Of a stretch of 64,000 nucleotides of DNA, positions 19,690 to 28,500 are shown one piece after another. How positions within the stretch are numbered: position 1 is the stretch's first letter; every line of letters starts with the position of its first letter. The translations under genes and the position numbers were made by a program. A model generated the notes under the pieces. The model did no database searches, was not told the origin of the DNA, and saw only the letters and a list, made by a program, of their open reading frames with translations. Location of the stretch: the NCBI GenBank assembly GCA_017303805.1, contig JAFLBQ010000004.1, positions 359,668 to 423,667 of the forward strand, given 5' to 3'. The DNA comes from Cytophagales bacterium. GTDB lineage: Bacteria > Bacteroidota > Bacteroidia > Cytophagales > Cyclobacteriaceae.

Positions 19690-20430
19690 ATGGAAAAAAC
19701 AGAAATGATTTTTGGAACCCGGGCCGTAATGGAAGCCATACGGGCCGGGCGCGAAATCGAAAAGATTTTTATTCAAAGCGGCCTCAACAACGATTTGATT
19801 AAAGAACTGATCCAAACCGCCAAAAGCCAGGGTGTGCCCTTCACGTTTGTGCCCCAGCAAAAGCTCAACCGGCTTTCAACAAAAAATCACCAAGGTGTAA
19901 TCTGCGTGCTTGCCAGTTTTACTTATGCTAACCTGGAGGGGATTATAGACCAGGCATATCAACAAGGGCGCGAACCTTTTCTGTTGATTGTTGACCGGGT
20001 TACGGATGTACGCAACTTTGGCGCTTTGGCGCGCACGGCAGAGTGCGCGGGGCTGGATGCCATTATTATGGGCGATAGCGGTAACGCACCGCTTACCGGA
20101 GATGCCATGAAAACATCGGCCGGGGCGCTTAGCCACTTGCCGGTGTGCCGCGTTAAAGACCTGAAGCAAACCATCCGCTTTTTAAAAGATAACGGGATTC
20201 AGATTGTGGCGTGCACCGAAAAAGCAGAGCAGTTGCTTTACAAAGTAGATTTGAATGTGCCGCTTGCATTGGTGGTGGGCTCCGAAGAAGATGGCATTTC
20301 GCCCCAGTTGCTGAAAGCAGCCGATGTGTTGGCCAAAATACCCATGACGGGCAAGATAAGTTCGCTTAACGTATCGGTAGCTGCAGGGATTTCTATTTAC
20401 GAGGCCGTGCGGCAGAAAACTTACAGGTAG
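19690..20430 (+). CDS. rlmB: 23S rRNA (guanosine-2'-O-)-methyltransferase, SpoU/TrmH family
   Basis: 246 residues. The N-terminal MIFGTRAVMEAIRAGREIEKIFIQ is the substrate-binding L30e-like domain. The C-terminal SPOUT domain shows DRVTDVRNFGALARTAECAGLDAIIM, LVVGSEEDGISPQLLKAADVLAKIPM and SSLNVSVAAGISIYEA, the three motifs that form the knot and bind SAM. The expected target is G2251 of 23S rRNA in the peptidyl-transferase P loop. The last 10 bases overlap the convergent mannose-1-phosphate guanylyltransferase gene. Confidence 0.92.
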   Translation: MEKTEMIFGTRAVMEAIRAGREIEKIFIQSGLNNDLIKELIQTAKSQGVPFTFVPQQKLNRLSTKNHQGVICVLASFTYANLEGIIDQAYQQGREPFLLIVDRVTDVRNFGALARTAECAGLDAIIMGDSGNAPLTGDAMKTSAGALSHLPVCRVKDLKQTIRFLKDNGIQIVACTEKAEQLLYKVDLNVPLALVVGSEEDGISPQLLKAADVLAKIPMTGKISSLNVSVAAGISIYEAVRQKTYR

Positions 20431-21497
20431 TCGTTGCCGTTGGGTTTAGCCTTCAAGTCGTTTACAAACCTGCGAAACAATTCTTCTTTGTCTTTTTCGC
20501 AAACGATAAACACGTTTTCGAATGCGCCCACCAGGTAGCCGTTAAGCCCCTGCGCAACAATCAGTTTATCGGCAGAGCCTTTGATTACACTGTTGCGTGT
20601 ATCGTAGAGCAGGGCATCGGCACTTACGGCATTATTAAATTCGTCTTTGGCCGAGTTATCGTGCAGCGAACTCCACGAACCTAAGTCGCTCCACGCAAAA
20701 TTACTTTGCCACACAAATACATTATCGGCTTTTTCCATAATGCCATAATCGATAGAAATGTTTTTGGTTTGCGCGTATGCACTTTCCAGCGCCTGGCGTT
20801 CGGTGGGTGTGTTAAACTGGTTGGCGGCCTCGTCAAACACTTCGGCCATTTCGGGTAAGTATTTTTGAAAGGCGCTTAGAATAGCTTTTACTCCCCACAC
20901 AAAAATGCCGGCATTCCATAAAAAATCGCCACTCTGCAAAAATGTATTGGCCAGGGCCAGCTCCGGTTTTTCGGTAAAGGTTTTTACTTTTTTAAGCGCC
21001 TGCTTTCCTTCCAGGTACTGAATGTAGCCATAGCCGGTTTCGGGGCGTGTGGGCTTAATGCCCAGCGTTATTAATTTGTCTTGCTCGCGGGCTTTATCGA
21101 GGCACTTTAAAATAGTTTGTTGAAAGTCGGCTTCGTTAAGAATGAGGTGATCGGACGGACTTACAACCACTACGGCTGCGGGGTTTAGTTTTTGAATTTT
21201 ATGGCAGGCATACGCAATGCAGGGAGCGGTATTTTTGCGCATGGGTTCGGTTAAAACCTGTTGGGGGTTTAAGCCGGGCAACTGCTGCAGGGTAAGCGTT
21301 GCATGCTCTTCGTTGGTTACCACATAAATATTTTGGGGTGGGCATACGGGCAAAAAGCGCTCGTAGCTAGCCTGTAAAAGAGTTTTACCAACGCCCAATA
21401 CATCTAAAAACTGTTTGGGTTGTGCATTGCGGCTATAAGGCCAAAAGCGCGTGCCTACGCCACCGGCCATCAGCACTACATAAAAATTTTTATCCAT
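20421..21497 (-). CDS. manC: mannose-1-phosphate guanylyltransferase
   Basis: 358 residues. MAGGVGTRFWPYSRNAQPKQFLDVLG at the N-terminus is the nucleotidyltransferase pyrophosphorylase signature. VSPSDHLI, ETGYGYIQYL and VKTFTEKPELALA are typical of ManC/GMP enzymes, which make GDP-mannose from mannose-1-phosphate and GTP. It lacks the C-terminal isomerase domain of bifunctional ManC-AlgA proteins, as is usual in Bacteroidota. GDP-mannose would feed the upstream polysaccharide operon. Confidence 0.92.
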   Translation of the reverse strand: MDKNFYVVLMAGGVGTRFWPYSRNAQPKQFLDVLGVGKTLLQASYERFLPVCPPQNIYVVTNEEHATLTLQQLPGLNPQQVLTEPMRKNTAPCIAYACHKIQKLNPAAVVVVSPSDHLILNEADFQQTILKCLDKAREQDKLITLGIKPTRPETGYGYIQYLEGKQALKKVKTFTEKPELALANTFLQSGDFLWNAGIFVWGVKAILSAFQKYLPEMAEVFDEAANQFNTPTERQALESAYAQTKNISIDYGIMEKADNVFVWQSNFAWSDLGSWSSLHDNSAKDEFNNAVSADALLYDTRNSVIKGSADKLIVAQGLNGYLVGAFENVFIVCEKDKEELFRRFVNDLKAKPNGNDYL

Positions 21498-21535
21498 GTT
21501 TGTTTCAGCCCGATCAGGAGCATCACAATTTAAAA

Positions 21536-22516
21536 TTATACAATTCCTTCTTTCAGCAAATCGTGCAGGTGAATAAAACCTGCTACTTGCGTGCCTTCGG
21601 TTACAACCAACTGCGAGATGCTGTTTTCCTGCATCATTTGCAACGCTTTAGCGGCAAACTCGTGCTTATCGATGGTTTTGGGGGCGCGCGTCATTATATC
21701 CGCAGCCTGAATACCGGCAATGTTGGTTTCATTTTGCAACATCCGCCTCAGGTCGCCATCGGTAATAATTCCCAGCAGCGTGCGGGCCTCGTCCACCACG
21801 GCTGTGGCGCCTAATCGTTTGGATGAAATTTCCAGAATTACATCGCGCAACGTGGTGGTTGGCTTAACCAGCGGCAACTGGTTATTTACGATTACATCCG
21901 CCACCTTAAGGTAGAGTTGCTTGCCTAACGCGCCCCCGGGATGAAACTGGGCAAAGTCTTCGCTTGAAAAGTTGCGCAGTTCCAGCAAGCAAACAGCCAG
22001 CGCATCGCCTAATGCCAGATGCGCGGTGGTGCTGGTGGTGGGCGCCAGGTTGTTGGGGCAAGCCTCTTCGGCAATGGTAGCGTTTAGCACAAAATCGGCC
22101 TGCTGCGACAGGTACGAGTTCGTATTGCTTACCAGGGCAACAAGTTTTGACCCTCTGCGTTTGAGCAGGGGTACCAATACTTTGATTTCGGGTGTGTTGC
22201 CACTTTTGGACAGACAGATTACAATGTCTTCCTTTTGAATCATGCCCAAATCGCCATGTATGGCATCGGCAGCGTGCATAAACACGGCCGGAGTGCCTGT
22301 AGAGTTAAGGGTTGCAACAATCTTATTAGCGATAATTGCACTTTTTCCAATACCGGTAAGCACTACGCGCCCCTTGTTTTGCAGGATTTCCCTCACACAC
22401 GTTTCGAAATCGTTGCCGATATAATTGGTAAGGTTTTCAACCGCTTTGGCCTCATTAATTAAGACTGCTTTAGCGATTTGTTGGATATTTTTTGTTATAT
22501 TCAATGTTGATATCAT
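21536..22516 (-). CDS. kdsD: KpsF/GutQ family sugar-phosphate isomerase
   Basis: 326 residues. An N-terminal SIS domain (VVLTGIGKSAIIANKIVATLNSTGTPAVFMHAADAIHGDLG) is followed by two CBS repeats from about residue 205 (DVIVNNQLPLVKPTTTLRDV and DIMTRAPKTIDKHEFAAKAL). This is the arabinose-5-phosphate isomerase architecture, producing ribulose-5-phosphate to arabinose-5-phosphate for Kdo synthesis. It is divergent from recQ, with only 47 AT-rich bases between their starts that must hold both promoters. Confidence 0.9.
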   Translation of the reverse strand: MISTLNITKNIQQIAKAVLINEAKAVENLTNYIGNDFETCVREILQNKGRVVLTGIGKSAIIANKIVATLNSTGTPAVFMHAADAIHGDLGMIQKEDIVICLSKSGNTPEIKVLVPLLKRRGSKLVALVSNTNSYLSQQADFVLNATIAEEACPNNLAPTTSTTAHLALGDALAVCLLELRNFSSEDFAQFHPGGALGKQLYLKVADVIVNNQLPLVKPTTTLRDVILEISSKRLGATAVVDEARTLLGIITDGDLRRMLQNETNIAGIQAADIMTRAPKTIDKHEFAAKALQMMQENSISQLVVTEGTQVAGFIHLHDLLKEGIV

Positions 22517-22563
22517 TCACAAAAAAACAAAAATAATTAATTCAAAATTTTATAAGCAGTACC

Positions 22564-24759
22564 ATGGTAGTGGCAGAAGAGAAAGATGAACTGAAGGCAA
22601 AACTCAAGGAAATATTCGGTTATGGGAATTTCAGAGGGAATCAGGAGGCGGTAATCCGAAATATACTTGGCGGCAGGAATACATTTGTAATAATGCCCAC
22701 AGGGGCCGGCAAATCGTTATGCTACCAATTGCCTGCCATGGTAACCGAAGGCCTGGCCATTGTAATCTCTCCACTTATCGCATTAATGAAAAACCAGGTG
22801 GACCAGCTCAACGCCTATGGTATTAATGCGCGCTTTTTAAATTCTACCTTAAGCAAGGGCGAAATAACCCGGTTAAAAAAAGATTGTGTATCGGGCCTTG
22901 TAAAGTTGTTGTACGTAGCGCCCGAGTCGCTCAACAAAGAAGAGAACATTGAGTTTTTACAAAAGGTAAAGGTTTCGTTTGTAGCCATAGACGAGGCCCA
23001 CTGTATTTCGGAATGGGGGCACGATTTCCGGCCGGAGTATCGCAAGATAAAAACCATGATAGCCCAGCTTGGCACTATGAATGTAATTGCGCTAACGGCC
23101 ACGGCTACACCCAAAGTGCAGTTGGACATACAGAAGAACCTGCAGATGGAAGAGGCTGATGTGTTTATCTCTTCTTTTAACCGCAAAAACCTTTTTTACG
23201 AGGTAAGGCCTAAAAAGGAAACCAAGAAGCAACTCATTCGCTTTTTGAAAGAACACAAGGGCAAATCGGGTATTGTGTATTGCTTAAGCAGAAAAAAAGT
23301 AGAAGAGATTGCGCAGTTGATAAATGTAAACGGTTTTAAAGCAGCACCCTACCATGCGGGGTTAGACCCGGACGTGCGCATGAAAAACCAGGATGATTTT
23401 TTGAATGAAGAAGTAGATATAATTGTGGCCACCATTGCCTTTGGCATGGGCATAGATAAACCCGATGTGCGTTTTGTGGTACACTACGATGTGCCCAAAT
23501 CTTTGGAAGGCTACTACCAGGAAACCGGCCGCAGCGGCCGCGATGGGCTGGAAGGCCACTGCCTGATGTTTTACAGCCATAACGACCTGAACAAATTAGA
23601 GAAGTTTAATAAAGATAAGGCAGTGCAGGAGCGGGAGAATGCGCGGGTACTGTTACAGGAGATGGAGTTTTATGCCGAAAGCCCTGTGTGCAGGCGCAAA
23701 CAACTGCTGCATTATTTTGGCGAAGAATACAAAGAAGGTAATTGCGGGATGTGCGATAACTGCAGCAATCCGCGCGAGCAATTTGAGGGAACTGAATATG
23801 TTAAAATTGCTTTGGAGGCTGCCCAGCAAACCAACGAGCGCTTTACCCTGGGCCACCTCGTAAATGTTATCCGGGGAACAGAAGACGAATACGTAAAGAG
23901 TTACGGCCATTTTGATTTGCCCATATTTGGCAAAGGCGAAGCGCAGGATGCTGATTTCTGGAAATCGGTAATCCGCCAGACACTGATTTATCAGTACCTG
24001 GAAAAAGACATTGATAATATTGGTGTATTAAAGCTAACGCAAAAAGGGAAAGCCTTCCTGAAGAAGCCGCACGCGATTGAGTTGGCCCGCGACCACGACT
24101 TTACTACGGAGGGAGATGAGGAAGAATCGAGCGAGAGGCCGACAACCGCGGGTAAATCGTACGATGTGAAGCTGTTTGAAATGCTGAAATCGCTTCGTAA
24201 AAAAGTTGCGAAGGAAAAAGATTTGCCGCCCTATGTGATTTTCCAGGATCCCTCGCTGGAAGAGATGGCCACCACCTACCCTACTACCAAAGAAGAGCTG
24301 GCCTCTGTAAACGGGGTGGGCATGGGTAAGGTGAACAAGTTCGGAAAAGAGTTTCTGGATTTAATTCAAACCTATGTAGAAGAGCATGATATTGAAACTG
24401 CTTCGGATATCGTAGTTAAATCATCGGTTAATAAATCGAAAATAAAGATATTCATCATTCAGCAGATAGACCGCAAAGTAGAATTGGACGAAATTGCCGA
24501 ATCGAAAAGTATAACCTTTGATGAACTGCTTACCGAGATTGAAAACATCTGTTACTCGGGCACAAAGCTTAATCTGGATTACTATATTGATTCGGTGCTG
24601 GATGAAGACAAGCAGCAACAGATCTATGATTACTTTTTAGAATCGGAAACGGATAGTATAGAAGAAGCTGTGGACGTATTGAAAGACGAGGACCCGGATT
24701 TTACTGAAGATAATTTGCGGTTGATGCGGGTGAAGTTTTTAAGTGAGTATGCGAATTGA
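22564..24759 (+). CDS. recQ: ATP-dependent DNA helicase RecQ
   Basis: 731 residues, the usual length in Bacteroidota. Walker A MPTGAGKSLCYQLPA near residue 45 is followed by the DEAH box AIDEAHCISEWGHDFRPEY, the helicase C motif ETGRSGRDG, the four-cysteine RQC zinc site (CRRKQLLHYFGEEY then CGMCDNC) and a C-terminal HRDC-like region. It unwinds DNA from 3' to 5' in recombination and fork repair. It is the last core-like gene before the cassette array and ends in a clear terminator. Confidence 0.95.
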   Translation: MVVAEEKDELKAKLKEIFGYGNFRGNQEAVIRNILGGRNTFVIMPTGAGKSLCYQLPAMVTEGLAIVISPLIALMKNQVDQLNAYGINARFLNSTLSKGEITRLKKDCVSGLVKLLYVAPESLNKEENIEFLQKVKVSFVAIDEAHCISEWGHDFRPEYRKIKTMIAQLGTMNVIALTATATPKVQLDIQKNLQMEEADVFISSFNRKNLFYEVRPKKETKKQLIRFLKEHKGKSGIVYCLSRKKVEEIAQLINVNGFKAAPYHAGLDPDVRMKNQDDFLNEEVDIIVATIAFGMGIDKPDVRFVVHYDVPKSLEGYYQETGRSGRDGLEGHCLMFYSHNDLNKLEKFNKDKAVQERENARVLLQEMEFYAESPVCRRKQLLHYFGEEYKEGNCGMCDNCSNPREQFEGTEYVKIALEAAQQTNERFTLGHLVNVIRGTEDEYVKSYGHFDLPIFGKGEAQDADFWKSVIRQTLIYQYLEKDIDNIGVLKLTQKGKAFLKKPHAIELARDHDFTTEGDEEESSERPTTAGKSYDVKLFEMLKSLRKKVAKEKDLPPYVIFQDPSLEEMATTYPTTKEELASVNGVGMGKVNKFGKEFLDLIQTYVEEHDIETASDIVVKSSVNKSKIKIFIIQQIDRKVELDEIAESKSITFDELLTEIENICYSGTKLNLDYYIDSVLDEDKQQQIYDYFLESETDSIEEAVDVLKDEDPDFTEDNLRLMRVKFLSEYAN

Positions 24760-24782
24760 TTTAATAAATTAAACCTATAGGG

Positions 24783-24814
24783 AGGCTGTGAAAAAATCAC
24801 AGCCTTCTTTTTTG
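24783..24814 (+). terminator. intrinsic terminator after recQ
   Basis: The inverted repeat GGCTGTGA / TCACAGCC with a five-A loop is followed by TTCTTTTTT. It separates recQ transcription from the recombinase gene. Confidence 0.9.
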
Positions 24815-24870
24815 TTGCCGGATTGGCTGGTTTACATGAGTTAAGCTGGGTATATTACCACAGTAAACCT

Positions 24871-26022
24871 ATGAATGCCGATACGCTTGTTTTGGAATTG
24901 CTTACCCACAGGGGCATTGCTTGCATAGCCTTTAAGCAAGGTATGAACAGCCGGGTTTATGAGGTAATGCGCCAACTACCGGGAGTATTGTACACCAAAA
25001 CCCATAAGCGTTGGTATGTTGTTAACGACAGGCCTGGTGTGTTTAACGAGCTCTTTAAATTTTTTAACGGGCATAAGGTATTTGTTGACTACTCGGCTCT
25101 ACGAAAACAAGCCTCACCAAGTTCCATGCCCTTGGTATCGGAGGCACCATTGGGTATGCAGAGAGAAGCCCTGTTGCAGATGGAACAAAAGTTAACCTTA
25201 CGAGGCTATGCCCGCACAACAGCCAAGACATACCTCGAACAGTTTAAACATTTTTTGAAATTCTATCCCACCACCGCTCCGCCCGATTTAACAGAGGCCG
25301 AAATAACCAATTACCTTTTGTTTCTGATAGCGCAAAAGAAGGCGAGCCGATCGACCCAGAACCAGGCGATTAATGCCATAAAATTTTACTTTGAAAAAGT
25401 ACTGGGCCAGGAGCGCAAGGTTTATTTTCTGGAACGTCCTTTAAAGGAGAAAAAACTTCCGGTTGTACTTAACCAGGATGAAGTGATCTTGCTATTTGGC
25501 GCTATTACCAATCTTAAACATAGTTTGATGTTGATGCTGATTTACTCGGCCGGGCTGCGGAGAAGTGAGTTGATAAATTTGCGGATTGGCGATTTGGACA
25601 TGGAGCGGCAGGTTGTTTTTATTAGAGGCGGGAAAGGCAGAAAAGACCGCCAGAGTTTGTTAGCTAAAAATCTTGAGCCTTTGTTGCGCCAGTACCTGGC
25701 CGACTACCAACCACGCCTGTGGCTATTTGAGGGTGAGCGAGGCGAGCAGTATTCGGAAAGCAGCTTGCAACAGATTTTTAAGCGAGCGGTGGCGAAGGCG
25801 GGCATAACGAAAGAGGCGCATTTGCATACGTTGCGGCATTCGTTTGCCACACATTTGCTGGAGTCGGGCGCATCCACTCGTTACATACAGGTATTATTGG
25901 GGCATGAGTCGCCCAAAACTACGGAAATCTACACGCAGGTAACCTCGTTTTCGCTTTCCAAAATCCAAAGTCCGCTGGACAGGCTAGAGATTGAGCCGGG
26001 CCCGAAGACTATTTCAGAATAG
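24871..26022 (+). CDS. tyrosine recombinase, candidate integrase of the cassette array
   Basis: 383 residues from the ATG at 24871; a TTG at 24823 also lies in frame. It carries an extra N-terminal domain of roughly 75 residues, a SAM-like core-binding domain (ALLQMEQKLTLRGYARTTAKTYLEQFKHFL) and a full catalytic domain: Arg230 (AGLRRSE), Lys255 (GGKGRKD), His319/Arg322 (HTLRHSFATHLLESG), His345 (LGHES) and Tyr354 (IYTQV). The FKRAVAKAGIT...HTLRHSFAT block and the IYTQV...SPLDRL tail resemble integron IntI, but the IntI-specific helix insertion before the HxxR box is absent: that stretch is about 25 residues shorter. It reads toward the array, with its stop 112 bases before the first cassette, so it is the best candidate to recombine the attC-like sites. 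Confidence 0.85.
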   Translation: MNADTLVLELLTHRGIACIAFKQGMNSRVYEVMRQLPGVLYTKTHKRWYVVNDRPGVFNELFKFFNGHKVFVDYSALRKQASPSSMPLVSEAPLGMQREALLQMEQKLTLRGYARTTAKTYLEQFKHFLKFYPTTAPPDLTEAEITNYLLFLIAQKKASRSTQNQAINAIKFYFEKVLGQERKVYFLERPLKEKKLPVVLNQDEVILLFGAITNLKHSLMLMLIYSAGLRRSELINLRIGDLDMERQVVFIRGGKGRKDRQSLLAKNLEPLLRQYLADYQPRLWLFEGERGEQYSESSLQQIFKRAVAKAGITKEAHLHTLRHSFATHLLESGASTRYIQVLLGHESPKTTEIYTQVTSFSLSKIQSPLDRLEIEPGPKTISE

Positions 26023-26104
26023 GTATGTGCACAAAAAAAATATCTGCGTTTTTGAAGTGGTTTGAGGGATTTTTAGGTATTTTTAAAAGTAATGACATAT
26101 AAGA

Positions 26105-26140
26105 AATATATGCACATGTGCATATATTCGGACGTTGTGG
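26105..26140 (+). other. attI-like first recombination site
   Basis: A perfect 24-base palindrome (26105-26128, centre GCACATGTGC) is followed after five bases by GTTGTGG (26134-26140), the first base triplet of cassette 1. No trunk like those of the later sites is present upstream, as expected for an attI as opposed to an attC. It lies about 80 bases after the recombinase stop codon. Palindrome and position are visible; the role is inferred. Confidence 0.6.
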
Positions 26141-26186
26141 GTAATGTGGCCTCGGACAATTGGACAAAAGAACGACTGACTAAAAA

Positions 26187-26453
26187 ATGAAAAAGGACGA
26201 CATACATTTTCTGACAGTGTTATTTGTAAACATCATTATCGTTGGACTCATAATCAATTACGTTTGGACGAGTAACTCGGACAAATCAGTTATTATGTTT
26301 ATTTTATTTTATCCACTTCTGACTTTGATTAACTTAATAATTTGGATTATGATGAGAGTTTCCAAGGACAATAGATACACAATTTATAGGTGGACGACTA
26401 TTGCGTTAATCATAGGTTTTATTCCCGCGACAATAGCGGTGACAATGTATTGA
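26187..26453 (+). CDS. small membrane protein (cassette 1)
   Basis: 88 residues with three hydrophobic helices: FLTVLFVNIIIVGLIINYVW, VIMFILFYPLLTLINLIIWIMM and TIALIIGFIPATIAVTMY. The start ATG is 53 bases into the cassette, and the gene ends about 30 bases before its attC-like site. No family is recognised. Small multi-helix proteins are common integron cargo and may be antitoxins, immunity proteins or unrelated; nothing here decides it. Confidence 0.7.
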   Translation: MKKDDIHFLTVLFVNIIIVGLIINYVWTSNSDKSVIMFILFYPLLTLINLIIWIMMRVSKDNRYTIYRWTTIALIIGFIPATIAVTMY

Positions 26454-26480
26454 AGGAGATTTGAGTAGCGGCCACACTAC

Positions 26481-26651
26481 CCACAACAATGTGCATAATC
26501 AATGGCGGGGTTCAGTGTAAATTTGTAGTTTTAGTTTTCAAACAACGTGTGGTGTCGTGGGACAAGTCGCGGCAGGTCGGTCTTAGCATTCCGCTACGCT
26601 CCATTGCTAAGCCCTCCTAAACCCGCCACTGCTTATGCACTCACGTTGTTT
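26481..26651 (+). repeat. attC-like site 1 (end of cassette 1)
   Basis: R'' ...CCACAAC ends at 26487 and GTT begins at 26645. Trunk arms are 26491-26509 and 26622-26640, with an A at base 15 after AAC facing a C. The cassette start GTTGTGGGTAATGTGGCC (26134-26151) pairs with GGCCACACTACCCACAAC (26470-26487), 17 of 18 bases. An inner hairpin CTTAGCA/TGCTAAG carries the loop with CCGCTACGCTCC. A TAAATTTG box lies at 26518-26525. Confidence 0.9.
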
Positions 26652-26687
26652 GCAACGCGGCTAAAAAAATTTGACCCCTGAAAAGAG

Positions 26688-27569
26688 ATGACTAAATTAT
26701 TCAGACCCGAGGAGATTAATCTTAAAGACCATCCTGAAATAACGGAGCGGACAATTCAAGATAAAATTGCAGAAGACCCTACAATACTTGGACTTGGTGA
26801 TTTAATATTAAAAGACAAAGAAAGAATTCAACCAAGAGCGGGACGTTTAGACCTTTTATTGCACGACACCGAATTAAATAGAAGATACGAAGTCGAAATT
26901 CAACTTGGTAAATCAGACGAGAATCACATCATAAGGACAATTGAGTATTGGGACATTGAGAAAAAAAGATACCCGCAATACGACCATTGTGCGGTAATCG
27001 TGGCTGAAGACATAACGAGTAGATTTTTAAATGTGGTCGGACTGTTTAATGGATTTATTCCATTGATTGCAATTCAAATGAAAGCTTACAAGTTTGACGA
27101 CAAGATAGCTCTTGTATTCACAAAAGTTCTTGACGAGATGACTTTAGGAATTGAAGAAGATGAAGAAAACGAGATAGAACAAATTACAGTTAACCGAGAC
27201 TATTGGGTTCAGAAAAAAGCTTCTAATGAAACAGTTCAAATTGCGGAAAAAGTTTTGGGACTCATTAATGAAATTTCTCCTGGTCATGAATTCCGTTATA
27301 CAAAGGTTAACATTAGACTTATCAAAGGCGGACAAATAGTACCATACATTATGGTAAAGCCGAGAAAGAAAAAACATGTAGTATTAACACTTCGGACAAC
27401 AAAGTCAGATGAAATAGATAAAATAATTGAAGACAACGACCTTGACAACATGGAGTACATGGTAAAGGGGACAAAATACAGACTTAGGATTAGTAACGAG
27501 GACGTGAACTCCAAAAAAGACGTGTTGAAACAATTAATAATATTGACAGAGAAAAAATATAATGATTGA
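26688..27569 (+). CDS. PD-(D/E)XK nuclease-like protein (cassette 2)
   Basis: 293 residues. The N-terminal part has GRLDLLLHD (Asp55) followed by RRYEVEIQLG (Glu70-x-Gln72), the spacing and strand pattern of PD-(D/E)XK nucleases of the NucS/DUF91 sort, with Gln replacing the usual Lys. Preceding DKIAEDPTILGLGDLIL also fits that group. The C-terminal 120 residues contain an alpha/beta domain of unknown type. It is the only gene of its cassette and starts 43 bases after the junction. A defence or DNA-processing role is a guess from fold and context. Confidence 0.65.
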   Translation: MTKLFRPEEINLKDHPEITERTIQDKIAEDPTILGLGDLILKDKERIQPRAGRLDLLLHDTELNRRYEVEIQLGKSDENHIIRTIEYWDIEKKRYPQYDHCAVIVAEDITSRFLNVVGLFNGFIPLIAIQMKAYKFDDKIALVFTKVLDEMTLGIEEDEENEIEQITVNRDYWVQKKASNETVQIAEKVLGLINEISPGHEFRYTKVNIRLIKGGQIVPYIMVKPRKKKHVVLTLRTTKSDEIDKIIEDNDLDNMEYMVKGTKYRLRISNEDVNSKKDVLKQLIILTEKKYND

Positions 27570-27582
27570 GAAGCCGCGCAGC

Positions 27583-27753
27583 ACACAACAAAATGCTTAT
27601 GCAATGGCGGGGTTCGGTGTAAATTTGTAGCTTTAGTTTTCAAACAACGTTTTGTCACGGTTGACAGTGACGTGTAGGTCGCGCTAAACATTCCGCTACG
27701 CTCCATTTTTTAGCGCTCCTATTCCCGCCACTGCATAAGCACAAACGTTGTGA
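27583..27753 (+). repeat. attC-like site 2 (end of cassette 2)
   Basis: AAC ends at 27589; GTT begins at 27747. The trunk TGCTTATGCAATGGCGGG pairs with the arm at 27725-27742, with the A/C mismatch at base 15. Cassette start GTTGTTTGCAACGCGGC pairs with GCCGCGCAGCACACAAC (27573-27589). Inner hairpin GCGCTAAA/TTTAGCGC has a CCGCTACGCTCC loop. TAAATTTG lies at 27620-27627. Confidence 0.92.
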
Positions 27754-27789
27754 GACATACGCAACCACCTGAGAAGTAGAGCAGAGTAA

Positions 27790-28041
27790 CCGATAGAGAC
27801 TGGGGAAAAATGGTTTAAAATTCCGACTCGTTACAACAAGCAATTTGATTACCATCAAATCAACCTGTTGTTTTCAGCAGAGCATGAAAAGCTTGCTTTA
27901 GAAATGCGGTTGCTGCAACAGGATAGGGTTGCGACTAAGCAACTGCTTGTTGTAACAGACGAGAATTTTAATGAGTTCCATTTTAAGAGAAAAAATTTTC
28001 AGAATGCAGAAAAAAAGGGGTTAAAAAGGCGCTGGAACTGA
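27790..28041 (+). pseudogene. orphan reading frame without a start codon (cassette 3)
   Basis: An open frame of 83 codons contains ordinary-looking protein: EKWFKIPTRYNKQFDYHQIN, LLFSAEHEKLALEMRLLQQD and LLVVTDENFNEFHFKR, ending LKRRWN. No ATG, GTG or TTG lies upstream of the conserved-looking part, and the frame is closed by TAA at 27787-27789. It may be the 3' end of a larger gene, captured truncated, or a gene that uses a rare start. The only other candidate start is the internal ATG near the middle. Nothing else protein-like is seen in cassette 3. Two inverted repeats follow it (GAACTG/CAGTTC near 28035 and CCGAACCC/GGGTTCGG at about 28093 and 28154). Confidence 0.45.
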
Positions 28042-28201
28042 AAATTTTCCAGTTCTCCCCATTCATCGGTGCTCAACTTCTTTTTGTCTGACCGAACCCA
28101 GGGGGATTACATACCGATATCGGAGATATCCGACATAATCCTTTTAACCCAGACGGGTTCGGATGGACAGATGGATTAAGGTCAGGTGGTTGCGTACGAT
28201 C

Positions 28202-28290
28202 TCACAACATTGTATATAAGCCATAGCGCTGAGGGATTGTTAATTTTTTATTTTTGTCTCAGCGCTACGGCTTATATACTTTCGTTATGC
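28202..28290 (+). repeat. attC-like site 3, short form (end of cassette 3)
   Basis: AAC ends at 28208; GTT begins at 28284. A 23-base trunk (28210-28232) pairs with 28258-28280 with only the A/C mismatch and a terminal mispair, and has a short T-rich loop of about 25 bases. The cassette start (27747-27772) pairs with 28182-28208, the longest such match in the array. TATTTTTG lies at 28249-28256. Confidence 0.92.
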
Positions 28291-28326
28291 ACAATGCCGC
28301 GGGACAGAGACGGTCCTTCGAATGCC

Positions 28327-28380
28327 GGCACTTTTGCTTGCCGCACTTTCCAGCGCGACTCCAAAGCAAGCAAAAGAGCC
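28327..28380 (+). repeat. bookend hairpin, 5' end of cassette 4
   Basis: Arms GGCACTTTTGCTTGC and GCAAGCAAAAGAGCC enclose the loop CGCACTTTCC...CTCCAAA. The AC/GA positions form a 2x2 internal mismatch seen in most members. No T-tract follows. It lies 43 bases after the cassette start. With attC-like site 3 it accounts for most of the gap before the lipoprotein gene. Confidence 0.85.
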
Positions 28381-28500
28381 GAGTACTTTATAAACACGCC
28401 ACCATAAAAATATCCAAATAAAATTCTTAAATTTGATTATGCCTTGACACACTAGATAAATTTCCTAGTCCGCATTTATAAAATCAAACCCTATACTTCT

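Noticed and set aside
27144-27706. Leftward open frames in cassette 2 and across its attC-like site
   Set aside because: They are antisense to the nuclease-like gene and cross the recombination site; composition is unlike protein.
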